NCBI GenBank assembly: GCA_020633675.1
Contig: JACKDE010000003.1
Coordinates: 744,001-808,000 of the forward strand
DNA from: Deferribacteres bacterium
Lineage (GTDB): Bacteria; Zhuqueibacterota; Zhuqueibacteria; Zhuqueibacterales; Geothermadaptataceae
Length of the DNA stretch: 64,000 nt
Direction of reading: 5' to 3'
In this document: positions 9,577 through 17,876 of the stretch, in pieces
How the letters are laid out: each line of letters starts with the position of its first letter
Numbering within the stretch: the first letter of the stretch is position 1
Position numbers and translations under genes: made by a program
Notes under the pieces: model-generated
The model's database searches: none
What the model saw: the letters and a program-made list of their open reading frames with translations, nothing else
What the model was told of the DNA's origin: nothing

Positions 9577-9990
9577 TCAATTTCCTCCGTTGCCGGCAAT
9601 ACGGCGCACATCGAGGCCTTTTGCAAGCTGCAATTGATCGCAGACCGCGGCTACCATCATTGCATGCTCAATTGGTGTATTCCAGTTCGGGCGCACACGC
9701 ACGCGCACACTCTTATTGGTTTGGACAGCCTTGCGTTTTTCACCCAAAAGGTAATCCTGCAACTCCTGCAGTGAGGTCAGTGCATTGGATTCATTGCCGA
9801 CTAAGTAGCTGCCCTCGGGTGAAATACCAACGACGATGATCGCTTCCTGATCGGGTGGGCTTTGCGGCGTTTCTGTGCTCTCTGCCAGCCGGATTCGACT
9901 GCGTTGACTTACCTCTGAAATGGAGATAAAGCCAAAGAGCAAGATCAGCACAATATCAATCAAACGCAAAATGTTGCCGCCTTTGCTCAT
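9577..9990 (-). CDS. ExbD/TolR-like proton-channel subunit (first copy)
   Basis: 137 residues. The N-terminal helix R-L-I-D-I-V-L-I-L-L-F-G-F-I-S-I has the conserved aspartate needed for proton coupling in ExbD/TolR proteins. The periplasmic part includes V-R-V-R-P-N-W-N-T-P-I-E-H-A-M-M-V-A-A-V-C-D-Q-L, matching the conserved core of the family. Its ATG overlaps the channel gene's TGA (ATGA at 9987-9990), a sign of coupled synthesis, and the next gene starts two bases after its stop. The two ExbD copies share the first helix almost exactly but diverge afterwards, so they are probably paralogues with separate contacts rather than a recent duplication. Confidence 0.87.
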   Translation of the reverse strand: MSKGGNILRLIDIVLILLFGFISISEVSQRSRIRLAESTETPQSPPDQEAIIVVGISPEGSYLVGNESNALTSLQELQDYLLGEKRKAVQTNKSVRVRVRPNWNTPIEHAMMVAAVCDQLQLAKGLDVRRIAGNGGN

Positions 9991-11543
9991 GCCGAAACTT
10001 CCTCTTGCGCCTGGGCCATTGCATCAAATACCACAGGTGATTTCGACAGTCCCTTGGCAACTGCTGTGACTTCATTCACCCCCGGCAATGGACCAAGCAC
10101 CAGCGAAGCTTCAGCACGTCCCAGCGAGTCCGTCATGGTTTCGTATGTGACTTTCGGGCTGAGAAATTTCTTTTTGAAAACGCTGGTGATGCCACCGGAC
10201 TCCTTGTCATTGTCATGGTTGTAATGTGCAAACCGTCCTGAGCCTTTTGTGATAGTAAATAAGACGACACTATCCTTAACCGCATTGCCGAATGCATCGG
10301 AAAGCTCAACCACAAAAGGCTTGCCAATCAACTGCCCTGTCGCCGCAGATTGGTGGTTGCCGCTCACTGAAACCAGTTTTGCCGGTGGACCGGGAACGCC
10401 ATGGATCTGAAATTCCAACTTGGTATGCTCATTGTCGTTGACGCTCGCAACGACCGTTCGTTTGCCCACCTCGCCAGTCAGCAAAAAGCTTGCTTCGGCT
10501 GTTCCTTTTTTATTTGAAGTAACCGTATAGCGGGTTTGCTTATCGACTAAATAACCGCCCTCACCAAGAACTTCAAAAATGACTTCTACCCCGGTTATCG
10601 GAATGCCTTGCGAGTTGACAGTCTGGACACTGAGCGGACGCTGTAAATGGCGGCCGACGATTGAATATTGCTTTTGTTCACAAGTGCTCCGCAAACGAAT
10701 TTCACTCGGCGATTGCATGCTCTCGGATTCGATGCCGTTGCTGCTACGCTCCAGCGCAAAATCTGAGTAAGAAATCACACTGGTCATAAACAAGCGGGTG
10801 CGTAAGTTGTCTGCAACCTCAAAAACACGTTCAAGCCGGCGATTGAAAAAATTTGAAACTTCAGTGCTGGCAAAATTGATAATGATGCTAACCACCAAGC
10901 CAAGCAAGGTCGTAATCAATGCGATACCCATGCCATTCAGAATACGCTGGCTATCCAGTGTGCCACCGAAGAAGGTCAGAAACATGCCCCAAACCGTACC
11001 GAGCAGACCAAGTGCGCCTGCTGTGTCAGATAGAAAGCTCATGCGATTGCTGAAGCGTGTGAAATGCTCTCTTTGTAACGAAACAAAGCTGTTCAGCTCT
11101 TCATGCAACACTTCAACTTTTTTGGTGTTTTCAAACAAATCGATTTGCTTCGCAAGCAAAGTCGCGAGCAGGCTCTGCTTTGCCTGCAAAACAGTTTGTT
11201 GGACTTCTGCAACGGTCACTGTTTGAGATTCCAGCTTTTCCAGTTTTCGGGAGTTCCAGAAGTCAATGCTGAGCCCGATAACTTTTTTAAGAATAAACGA
11301 AATGGCTACAGCAAAAACAAAAAAGATTCCCCACCGAATGCCGCCGCCAAGCTCAGTCAGTTGCCATAAAGAATCGAAATCCTTCAATTCAGTGACACCG
11401 GCTGTTTGCGAACCTGCCGTCGAAGCCAGCGAATCCTGGTTGACAGCACCGTTTTGCGGGCTGACAGGTTGCTGGTGTGCGGTGGCCCAGCCCCAGATCA
11501 TCATTGTAGCTGCAAGGGTAAAAACGGTTGCGAAGCGTCTCAT
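9987..11543 (-). CDS. ExbB/TolQ/MotA-family proton channel with two C-terminal Ig-like (Big_1/invasin) domains
   Basis: 518 residues from ATG 11543, chosen because GGAGAAA lies eight bases upstream and a signal peptide begins there; an upstream ATG at 11603 has no such site. Signal peptide ~1-22, TM1 ~70-92, cytoplasmic coiled region ~97-165, TM2 ~174-194 (D-T-A-G-A-L-G-L-L-G-T-V-W-G-M-F), TM3 ~202-226 (G-M-G-I-A-L-I-T-T-L-L-G-L). This is the ExbB/TolQ core of the proton-driven motor family. Unlike normal members (about 240 residues) it continues with two Ig-like domains (~290-383 and ~385-510) of the bacterial invasin kind ('V-N-S-Q-G-I-P-I-T-G-V-E-V-I-F', 'D-A-F-G-N-A-V-K-D-S-V-V-L-F'). In standard topology these would be cytoplasmic, which is unexpected. 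First gene of the cluster. Confidence 0.88.
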   Translation of the reverse strand: MRRFATVFTLAATMMIWGWATAHQQPVSPQNGAVNQDSLASTAGSQTAGVTELKDFDSLWQLTELGGGIRWGIFFVFAVAISFILKKVIGLSIDFWNSRKLEKLESQTVTVAEVQQTVLQAKQSLLATLLAKQIDLFENTKKVEVLHEELNSFVSLQREHFTRFSNRMSFLSDTAGALGLLGTVWGMFLTFFGGTLDSQRILNGMGIALITTLLGLVVSIIINFASTEVSNFFNRRLERVFEVADNLRTRLFMTSVISYSDFALERSSNGIESESMQSPSEIRLRSTCEQKQYSIVGRHLQRPLSVQTVNSQGIPITGVEVIFEVLGEGGYLVDKQTRYTVTSNKKGTAEASFLLTGEVGKRTVVASVNDNEHTKLEFQIHGVPGPPAKLVSVSGNHQSAATGQLIGKPFVVELSDAFGNAVKDSVVLFTITKGSGRFAHYNHDNDKESGGITSVFKKKFLSPKVTYETMTDSLGRAEASLVLGPLPGVNEVTAVAKGLSKSPVVFDAMAQAQEEVSA

Positions 11544-12079
11544 AATGCTTTCTCCAAATGCAATAAGGCTTTTATGTCGGTAAGGCGTAGGAGCACAACC
11601 CAATTCCCAGATAAATGAGAACGAAAAGTGTCCAAATATATCTTACAAACATTACACAATTTCACAGACTGACTTTCGAAAAATAACAACCCTTCAAAAT
11701 GATGAAAAAATCAGCATATGAAGCGTCTGCCATCAAAACATCGCCAATGGATATTCTGGCTTCTGACTAACAATTTTCAAAGATAACACGGCAAGAAAGC
11801 GGCTCTAAAGAAACAAGAATTTCTTTTATTAAATCCCTATAGAATTCATCAGAGCACAATAGCCTAAATTCAGGAGTGTTTATGCGAAGGTAAGCTCCAT
11901 AAATGGCTCTCAAAATATGTATTCAATGGACTCTTCAGTGCTTTCTCCTTTCAAATTGGTTAAAATCCTTTTCAAAAAAGCACGATAATAATACGCTTGA
12001 ATACCGAAAGCGCATTTTACTTTGGTTTAGCCAGGGAGCCTACCAAAATAAAGGAATGCAAGTATGAGGACGCGAGCAG

Positions 12080-12113
12080 GCTGATCTGCGATCAGCTCTA
12101 TCTATTATTTTTA
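12080..12113 (+). terminator. possible intrinsic terminator or regulatory hairpin
   Basis: GCTGATC (12080-12086), three-base loop, GATCAGC (12090-12096), followed within a few bases by a T-rich run (TCTATCTATTATTTTT). This has terminator form on the plus strand, but no gene on that strand precedes it, so it may act on an unseen transcript or be incidental. Confidence 0.3.
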
Positions 12114-12139
12114 TAACCTTTGTAAGTTTTAAAAATAAA

Positions 12140-12220
12140 AACGCGCCTGCATTGCGACAACCCGGTTCAACCTTTCATGAAAAAATTACACGAAAGATTG
12201 TATCGCAAGCAAAGCGCGCT
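12140..12220. repeat. large imperfect inverted repeat with nested hairpin
   Basis: The outer arms at 12141-12160 and 12198-12220 pair imperfectly (ACGCGCCTGCATTGCGA against the complement of TCGCAAGCAAAGCGCGC). The inner arms CTTTCATG (12172-12179) and CACGAAAG (12189-12196) pair with one mismatch. The whole would fold as an ~80-base stem and is bordered by A/T runs on both sides. It could be a structured RNA, a non-autonomous palindromic element or a decayed mobile repeat. Confidence 0.4.
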
Positions 12221-12380
12221 GTTTTGAATGGGTAGAATATAGAAAAAAAACGACGGAAGTCAAGTTAAAATTTTTTCAATTTTGCATTTTATTTGACTTC
12301 TCTGCAGCGTTTGTTACCGTTCCCGAACATCACAATTTGTGAGCAGGCAGACGCTACTCCAAGACCGCAAAAGCATCAAT

Positions 12381-12536
12381 CTAATCACGGATCAAGATGA
12401 CGACCACAAGCTCAAATTTCGTCAGTTTTATGGGCTCGGTTAGGAAAAAATCACCAATCATCACCAGATCTTGCGATCCCTTTTCGATGGTACTCTCCAT
12501 CTCCAAAAGTGCACCAGCTTCGTTCACACAGGCCAT
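12381..12536 (-). CDS. possible small or remnant ORF, 51 codons
   Basis: It starts at ATG 12536 (M-A-C-V-N-E-A-G-A-L-L-E-M-E) and ends at TAG 12381. The composition looks protein-like (amphipathic helix, then a hydrophobic strand F-E-L-V-V-V-I-L-I-R-D), but there is no ribosome-binding site. An in-frame stop lies shortly upstream behind another protein-like stretch, so it is more likely the tail of a decayed gene than a functional one. Family not recognised. Confidence 0.22.
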   Translation of the reverse strand: MACVNEAGALLEMESTIEKGSQDLVMIGDFFLTEPIKLTKFELVVVILIRD

Positions 12537-12972
12537 AGTAGTATTGGTTTCATATCGCGCTGTCTATTTTGTCAATTCAACCGGGAATACCCGAATTCCT
12601 GATTGAGACCGTCTAATTTCGCAAGGTAAGAGCCTTAGCCTTAACTTGATAATCAGTTTAAGAATGCCCCGGACACTGTGGCTGCCATCTCCTTAACAAC
12701 CAGCGTCGGCAACATACCATGCCTTGAAATGCTCTGCGAAAGACCAACAACTGCCAAGCCTGTCGCTAACAATCATTTACTTTTCTGCAGTTAGGCTGGC
12801 GAATTCTATACCGTCTTTGCCAGTAACTTGCGGACAACACGACAGGTTTTGCGATAAAGAACTGTTAGAGCGTTGTCCGAACAGCGCTTCCGGTTTCGCA
12901 AAAGCTGTACGGTCGACACTATTCAAAATGAAGCACCAGCGAATTTGTTATAGAAAGGACCACAAGCAAAGC

Positions 12973-13326
12973 TTAGCCAAATGCTTTGAGTGCTTCAGGT
13001 ATCGAATCATAAGAACTCATCACCCGGAAAAGCTCCAATACTTTATAGACTTCGAAAACATCCGGCTTCATGTTCGCCAGTTTCAGGTCACCATTAAACT
13101 CGCGTATCTTTTTGATTTTATCGAGAAAAATGCCCCAAATTGAGCTGCTAATATAGTCAGAGTGGCTCAAATCAACGATTATATTATACCGCTTGGCTTT
13201 GATCAGGCTGGCGAGCAATTGTTCGACTTCTTCTGCCGTCGTTAAATCGATAAAACCCCGTAACGTGATGACAGATATGTCCTTTCGCGAGCCCGCCTTT
13301 GCGGCACTGACTTGTTCATTTTCCAT
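12973..13326 (-). CDS. STAS-domain anti-sigma-factor antagonist-like protein
   Basis: 117 residues, the usual size of a stand-alone STAS domain (SpoIIAA/RsbV type). The pattern I-T-L-R-G-F-I-D-L-T-T-A-E-E-V, then N-I-I-V-D-L-S-H-S-D-Y-I-S-S-S-I-W-G-I-F, places the serines (~residue 60) where the phosphorylated Ser of SpoIIAA sits, and L-K-L-A-N-M-K-P-D-V follows as the next strand. Such proteins are switched by a kinase/phosphatase pair and bind an anti-sigma factor; none is encoded nearby, so the partner is elsewhere. It stands alone, with dinB ending 113 bp upstream. Confidence 0.85.
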   Translation of the reverse strand: MENEQVSAAKAGSRKDISVITLRGFIDLTTAEEVEQLLASLIKAKRYNIIVDLSHSDYISSSIWGIFLDKIKKIREFNGDLKLANMKPDVFEVYKVLELFRVMSSYDSIPEALKAFG

Positions 13327-13439
13327 GTAGTCGTGCGTTTCCGATTGGTCAGGTGATGATTGTGTTTTGAGAAACTTGACAGAAATTTTACAGAAATTGC
13401 CCGTGTGAATATATAACGCAATGAAGACTTAAGCGCAAA

Positions 13440-14678
13440 TTAATTTTTCGAATCTTCATTTTTGCTGCTACCCGGTTTTCTGATCTTACTTTCCATGAGG
13501 GCGGCGCGCGTAATAACGGCGTCGCCAAATTTTGCTTTCAACTCGCTGAGCAAGGATTCAAGCTTTTCGTTCTGTGGTGATTGCTGATGGCCAAACAGGC
13601 TCAACTGTTCTCCTCCGACTGTATTCAGCTGCGATACGCCAATACCGACCAGGCGCACCCTTCGGCCCTCGCGGCTCATCGCCCGGAACTGACGGACTGC
13701 AATGCTACGCAACGTCTCCGCATCATTCACATACTCATTGAGAGTTTTGCTGCGGGTATGGGTTTCGAAACCTTGCCACCGCAACTTTAACGTAACCGTT
13801 CTTCCTTTGAGATTTTTGCGTTGCATCGAGCGCGAAAGCCGGTCAGCGATGCGAAACAGTGTTTTTTCAACAAAAGCATAATCCATTACATCTTCCTCAA
13901 ATGTGGTTTCTTCGCTGATCGATTTGCGCGTAGTGAATTGCTCCACGGCGCGCGAATCGATGCCACGAGAGAGTTGCCACAAATGCAATCCCCATTTGCC
14001 GAACATGTGCATCAGGTGGCCTTGCTCAACGTTAGCAATATCACCGATAGTTTTCATGCCCAGCTTGTTTAATTTTTCAGCAGTTTTTTCGCCAACCCCC
14101 CACAGCTTGCGTATCGGCAACGGCGCCAGAAAGGTCTGCTCGCTTCCCGGCAGACAAACCGTCAATCCATCCGGCTTTTCCAAATCAGAGGCTACTTTGG
14201 CGATAAACTTGTTTGCTGCAACGCCCACACTCCCGGTCAGGCCGGTTTGCGATCGAATGGCATCTTTGATTTTGCGGGCGATATATTGCGGTGGTCCATA
14301 CAAATTGGTAGCACCGGTTGCATCGAGGAAGGCTTCATCTATGCTAATTTGTTGTATAATCGGGGAAAAGCTTTTGAGAATATCCATCACCTGTGTAGAG
14401 ATTTCGCTGTATCGGGCATATCGCCCACGCACGAAAATGGCATGCGGGCAGCGCTTGTAAGCCTGTGAAATCGGCATAGCTGAATGGATGCCGAACTTTC
14501 GTGCAGGATAATTTGCGGTCGATACAACGCCTCTACCGTGTCCGCCCTTTGGATCGGCACCCACGACCAATGGCTTGCCTCGATATTCAGGTTGATCCAA
14601 CTCTTCAACCGCAGCATAAAATGCATCCATATCGATGTGCAAAATGATGCGGGCATTGGGTGGCCAGTTGGCTTGCAT
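13440..14678 (-). CDS. dinB: DNA polymerase IV
   Basis: 412 residues. Y-family polymerase that performs error-prone translesion synthesis. Catalytic acids are in H-I-D-M-D-A-F-Y-A-A-V-E (~14-25) and S-I-D-E-A-F-L-D (~112-119), both canonical. The thumb helix-hairpin-helix region (I-R-K-L-W-G-V-G-E-K-T-A-E-K-L) and a little-finger domain (G-R-T-V-T-L-K-L-R-W) are present. The C-terminus contains E-Q-L-S-L-F-G, a plausible beta-clamp-binding peptide (QLSLF). It begins 8 bp after the amidase gene stops, so the two may be cotranscribed. No LexA-type operator is evident. Confidence 0.95.
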   Translation of the reverse strand: MQANWPPNARIILHIDMDAFYAAVEELDQPEYRGKPLVVGADPKGGHGRGVVSTANYPARKFGIHSAMPISQAYKRCPHAIFVRGRYARYSEISTQVMDILKSFSPIIQQISIDEAFLDATGATNLYGPPQYIARKIKDAIRSQTGLTGSVGVAANKFIAKVASDLEKPDGLTVCLPGSEQTFLAPLPIRKLWGVGEKTAEKLNKLGMKTIGDIANVEQGHLMHMFGKWGLHLWQLSRGIDSRAVEQFTTRKSISEETTFEEDVMDYAFVEKTLFRIADRLSRSMQRKNLKGRTVTLKLRWQGFETHTRSKTLNEYVNDAETLRSIAVRQFRAMSREGRRVRLVGIGVSQLNTVGGEQLSLFGHQQSPQNEKLESLLSELKAKFGDAVITRAALMESKIRKPGSSKNEDSKN

Positions 14679-14686
14679 GGTATTTT

Positions 14687-16363
14687 CTAAGATAAAATTG
14701 TTGCTGCGATTGCTTCTGCGACGCGTTGTCGAAAGCGATGGTCCCGAATGCGGTTAAAGTCGTGGCGATTGGCCATATTGGTTACTTCCAGAAGGATCGA
14801 GGTTGGCACCTGGCTATAGCGAATGACAGCGGGCGTCCATTTCTGATTTTTTCTGTACACAAATGGCCGGATGGGACGGTATGGATGGACAGGGATACCG
14901 CGTTGATTAAACTTATCGATCAGCTGCCGACTGAAGTCATAACTGTATGATTCGGCCCGACGGTTCATGGTGTCGGAAAAGTCAATTCGGGCATTGCGGC
15001 TTTCTGCATAGCGACGATAGACGCTGCCGGAAACCTGAAAGCGCCTCCTGCGTTCTTCTGCATTTGGATAGTAAATCATCGCACCGCTCATACTCGGGTG
15101 CAGGTGATCGATGTGAATACTGAGAAAGAAAATTTGATCGTCTTTGATGCCGCGCCTGCGCAATCGTTCATAAATGGCATTGACCAGATAGACTCGCATA
15201 TTGACATTGATGCGCGCGTCCCGAATGGTATATGGCGGTGTCGTCGTCAACTGCTCGCTTCTGCCGTTGGGCAATTGGTTGCCGTCAGTGGGGCGGCTTT
15301 TGCTGTGTGGATCGACAACAGTAGGATGAACAGTCGCACCGTTTCGTTCCAGCGATTCCTTCACTCTCAGCATGATGTCATATGCAAGCTCATCTTCCGT
15401 GATGCCGCTTCGCATCGCCCCTGGATCGGAGCCGCCATGACCGGGATCGAGAATAACGTGCAGTCGTGAACCGCGCTTGTTGCGGGCAACTTTTACTACA
15501 CGATCAGGAGCACCGCCTGTTAGAAAATCATCGGACAAATCGTCGAAGGGAATACGAATTTTGTAGCCGGTCGGAATGCGGGTTGGATCGGAAATGCCGC
15601 TGAGCTTCATGATCTTGCGAGCCATTTCGTTCACATCATTCGCTTCAACCCGGCCGGTAAAGCGCACCACCACAGAGCTGTATAACGCTTCCCCAGCTTT
15701 GAGTTCGTACAGCGCATATAATTGGCCATCTGCACCTTTTTCAAAGGTCAGGTCCTGATGCTCGATCATCTTTTTAGAATACTCGTCGCTGAGCACATTC
15801 AGCGGGATCGTAACCATGTTTCCGAGCCCTAATGCCTGACCCGTTTTCATGCCGCTGGCTTTTTGTAAGGCCGGGTAATTTGCGCCATCCCCTGTAAAGG
15901 TTTCCGCAATAAACCACATGGTTTCACCGCGATATGAAACGCGATGCTGCCAGCCCGCAGCCATTAATTTGTCATTCGGGAAAAGACGCTGAATCGCTGC
16001 CAGGCGATACGCTGCATTCAAGTAGGAAAATGGGACAGTGATAGGAACACCGGTTTGGGGAAAACGACGGTTTCGATTCCAACTTTGCAGGCTTTTCCAC
16101 TGTTTCGGCTTACTGCTGATCCGCACTGCAAGATCAATGTAGCCTTCGCCACGCAGCGGGTAAACGTCTACCTTAATTTCGCCATTGGCAAAACGCGCCC
16201 GAATCTCACTTTCGATTTGCTGTGCGCCGCTGGCAGGTCTGCTATAGCTATTTCGCGCTTTGTTGTACGAAGTATACACTGGTGCTGACGCGGCACAGGA
16301 ACCGATGATAAAGCAGCTCAAATAAAGAAGGAAAAATTCAATCGATGGCAGTTTATTTTGCAT
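14687..16363 (-). CDS. N-acetylmuramoyl-L-alanine amidase (Amidase_3), lipoprotein
   Basis: 558 residues from ATG 16363 (TTG 16378 is possible). An N-terminal hydrophobic segment ends with F-I-I-G-S-C-A-A, a lipobox, so it is probably membrane-anchored. The first ~290 residues hold LysM/peptidoglycan-binding-like segments (e.g. 'M-W-F-I-A-E-T-F-T-G-D'). The C-terminal half is an Amidase_3 zinc domain: H-V-I-L-D-P-G-H-G-G-S-D-P-G, then E-L-A-Y-D-I with the glutamate ligand, then F-L-S-I-H-I-D-H. It cleaves the bond between MurNAc and the stem peptide, in cell division or wall turnover. Loops between the metal ligands are longer than in AmiC. No SPOR or AMIN domain is evident. Confidence 0.88.
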   Translation of the reverse strand: MQNKLPSIEFFLLYLSCFIIGSCAASAPVYTSYNKARNSYSRPASGAQQIESEIRARFANGEIKVDVYPLRGEGYIDLAVRISSKPKQWKSLQSWNRNRRFPQTGVPITVPFSYLNAAYRLAAIQRLFPNDKLMAAGWQHRVSYRGETMWFIAETFTGDGANYPALQKASGMKTGQALGLGNMVTIPLNVLSDEYSKKMIEHQDLTFEKGADGQLYALYELKAGEALYSSVVVRFTGRVEANDVNEMARKIMKLSGISDPTRIPTGYKIRIPFDDLSDDFLTGGAPDRVVKVARNKRGSRLHVILDPGHGGSDPGAMRSGITEDELAYDIMLRVKESLERNGATVHPTVVDPHSKSRPTDGNQLPNGRSEQLTTTPPYTIRDARINVNMRVYLVNAIYERLRRRGIKDDQIFFLSIHIDHLHPSMSGAMIYYPNAEERRRRFQVSGSVYRRYAESRNARIDFSDTMNRRAESYSYDFSRQLIDKFNQRGIPVHPYRPIRPFVYRKNQKWTPAVIRYSQVPTSILLEVTNMANRHDFNRIRDHRFRQRVAEAIAATILS

Positions 16364-16593
16364 AGTTTTGATTAGCAACCAGACGCCTTTTCAAACAAGT
16401 CAAAACTGTCAAGCTCTGTGTGCACACCAAGATTAAACGCAAGGCAAATCCTTGCATCGGAAAGCCACACAAATCGAAAAGCCCATATATGTGCTTGCAG
16501 CACCACTCAGATTGAGTATCCGGCTTTAATAAAATAGAAATTGTGCCATAAAATTGCGTGCGTTTTTTTCTGTGAATAGTGTCAATGAGCAAT

Positions 16594-17832
16594 TCAATTT
16601 TCCGCTTCGTGAATAATTTGCTCAATTTCTTCACGTGTCAAGGTTTGTTCATGTTTTTTTGCACGCTCAAAAATGGCCGTGACAAGCTTTTCGCTGGCGG
16701 CATAGCCGTTTCTTTCCAACCAAAAAACAACGTTTGACACACCACTCATCGGCCCAATTTCAATCATTTGTTCGCGTCCAAACCAGCTCGCCGGTACGCC
16801 GCTATATACACGATCAGCCAGCCAATTTTGGCCTTTTTTCTGAGCTTTGATAATCGCCGAGGCATGCACACCGGTCGCTGTACGGAACGCATCATGACCA
16901 ACGATCGGATAATTGATTGGAATCCCGGTTTTGGTCGCATTCGCAACGGTGTCAACATACCTGGCCAGAGCGCTCAAATCTTGTTCGATCCATCCTAACA
17001 ACTTGCAGTTCACCAAAATCAGCTCCATGGGCGTATTGCCGCAGCGTTCACCGATGCCAAGAGCCGTACCATGCACACGGTTCGCTCCGGCTTCAATCGC
17101 AGACAGCGTATTGGCGATACTCAGCCCGCGATCTTTGTGGCCGTGCCAGTCAATCTGTATTTCCGGATCATGGCGATTGGCAATTTCGCGCACAAATTGC
17201 ACCAACTGTCGCGCGCCATTTGGTGTCGCATGGCCGACGGTGTCGGTCAGACACAGCCGTTTTGCACCGCAACGAATGGCGGTTTCGTAGAGCTGCTGCA
17301 CGTGGTCTGGATGCGCACGCACGGTGTCCTCGGTGACAAACATCACCGGCAATTGATTTTTAACGGAAAATGTCACGGCTTCTTCCGTGCACTTCAGCAA
17401 GAAATCGATGTCCCAGGATTCCGCGAATTGCCGGATCGGGCTCGAGCCGATAAAGCAGGCCACTTCAACGGCCAAGCCATGTTTCTGCGATAGATCGACA
17501 ATCGGTTCGATATCACTGATGACCGTTCGTGCAGCGCAATTCGGAAAAATCGGCAACTGCGCGGACGCAATCTCCGCAAGAATCGCATCGGCATCATCGA
17601 TAGCACGCTGCCCTGCTGCAGGCAAAGCGATATCGGCAGCCTGAATGCCAAGCTCGACCATCAAATGCAAAATATCCAGCTTCTCCCGAATCAGAGGATC
17701 AAACGCTGACGGCGATTGCAAACCATCGCGCAGCGTTTCGTCGTCAAATTCGATCCGTTGCGCCGGTTTTGTTTGTGTACCGTTATGGTCGTTCCAGTCG
17801 TGGATGAGCTCAATTTCCTGCATAGTCACCAT
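16594..17832 (-). CDS. LeuA/HMG-CoA-lyase-family (DRE-TIM) acyl-transfer enzyme
   Basis: 412 residues. It starts at ATG 17832 behind AAGGAACG. The HMGL-like TIM barrel signature is complete: D-E-T-L-R-D-G-L-Q-S near the N-terminus, the helix D-I-D-F-L-L-K-C, and the metal site H-G-H-K-D-R-G with N-R-V-H-G-T-A-L-G-I-G-E-R-C-G-N. The C-terminal part (T-G-V-H-A-S-A-I-I-K-A, V-Y-S-G-V-P-A, I-E-I-G-P-M-S-G-V-S-N-V) resembles isopropylmalate, homocitrate or citramalate synthases more than HMG-CoA lyase. No LeuA regulatory domain follows, so feedback inhibition by leucine is unlikely. The substrate cannot be named from sequence. It sits last in a gene string with crotonase, dehydrogenase and thiolase genes. 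Confidence 0.85.
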   Translation of the reverse strand: MVTMQEIELIHDWNDHNGTQTKPAQRIEFDDETLRDGLQSPSAFDPLIREKLDILHLMVELGIQAADIALPAAGQRAIDDADAILAEIASAQLPIFPNCAARTVISDIEPIVDLSQKHGLAVEVACFIGSSPIRQFAESWDIDFLLKCTEEAVTFSVKNQLPVMFVTEDTVRAHPDHVQQLYETAIRCGAKRLCLTDTVGHATPNGARQLVQFVREIANRHDPEIQIDWHGHKDRGLSIANTLSAIEAGANRVHGTALGIGERCGNTPMELILVNCKLLGWIEQDLSALARYVDTVANATKTGIPINYPIVGHDAFRTATGVHASAIIKAQKKGQNWLADRVYSGVPASWFGREQMIEIGPMSGVSNVVFWLERNGYAASEKLVTAIFERAKKHEQTLTREEIEQIIHEAEN

Positions 17833-17876
17833 GCTCGTTCCTTATTAGCGGAAGTATGCTACCAAAAAACACTTTG

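Larger units (their letters stand above)
11544..12972. other. 1.4-kb gene-poor region upstream of the motor cluster
   Basis: No convincing long gene on either strand. It must hold the promoter of the motor cluster: reading leftwards, TATATTTG (plus-strand 11633-11640) is the best -10-like element about 90 bases before the start, without a good -35, so I call no promoter. It also holds a hairpin at 12080-12096, a large imperfect inverted repeat at 12140-12220 and a 51-codon frame at 12381-12536. The minus strand at about 12600-12800 reads as short open stretches broken by stops, compatible with a decayed gene. Confidence 0.5.

Noticed and set aside
9987..9990. Standard TonB-ExbB-ExbD iron-uptake system
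   Set aside because: There is no TonB C-terminal domain, no TonB-dependent receptor and no siderophore gene; the linked genes are TPR, cohesin and PorP-like.
12724..13143. Plus-strand frame of 139 codons in the gene-poor region
   Set aside because: It runs into the antisense of the STAS gene, has no ribosome-binding site and reads as non-protein sequence.
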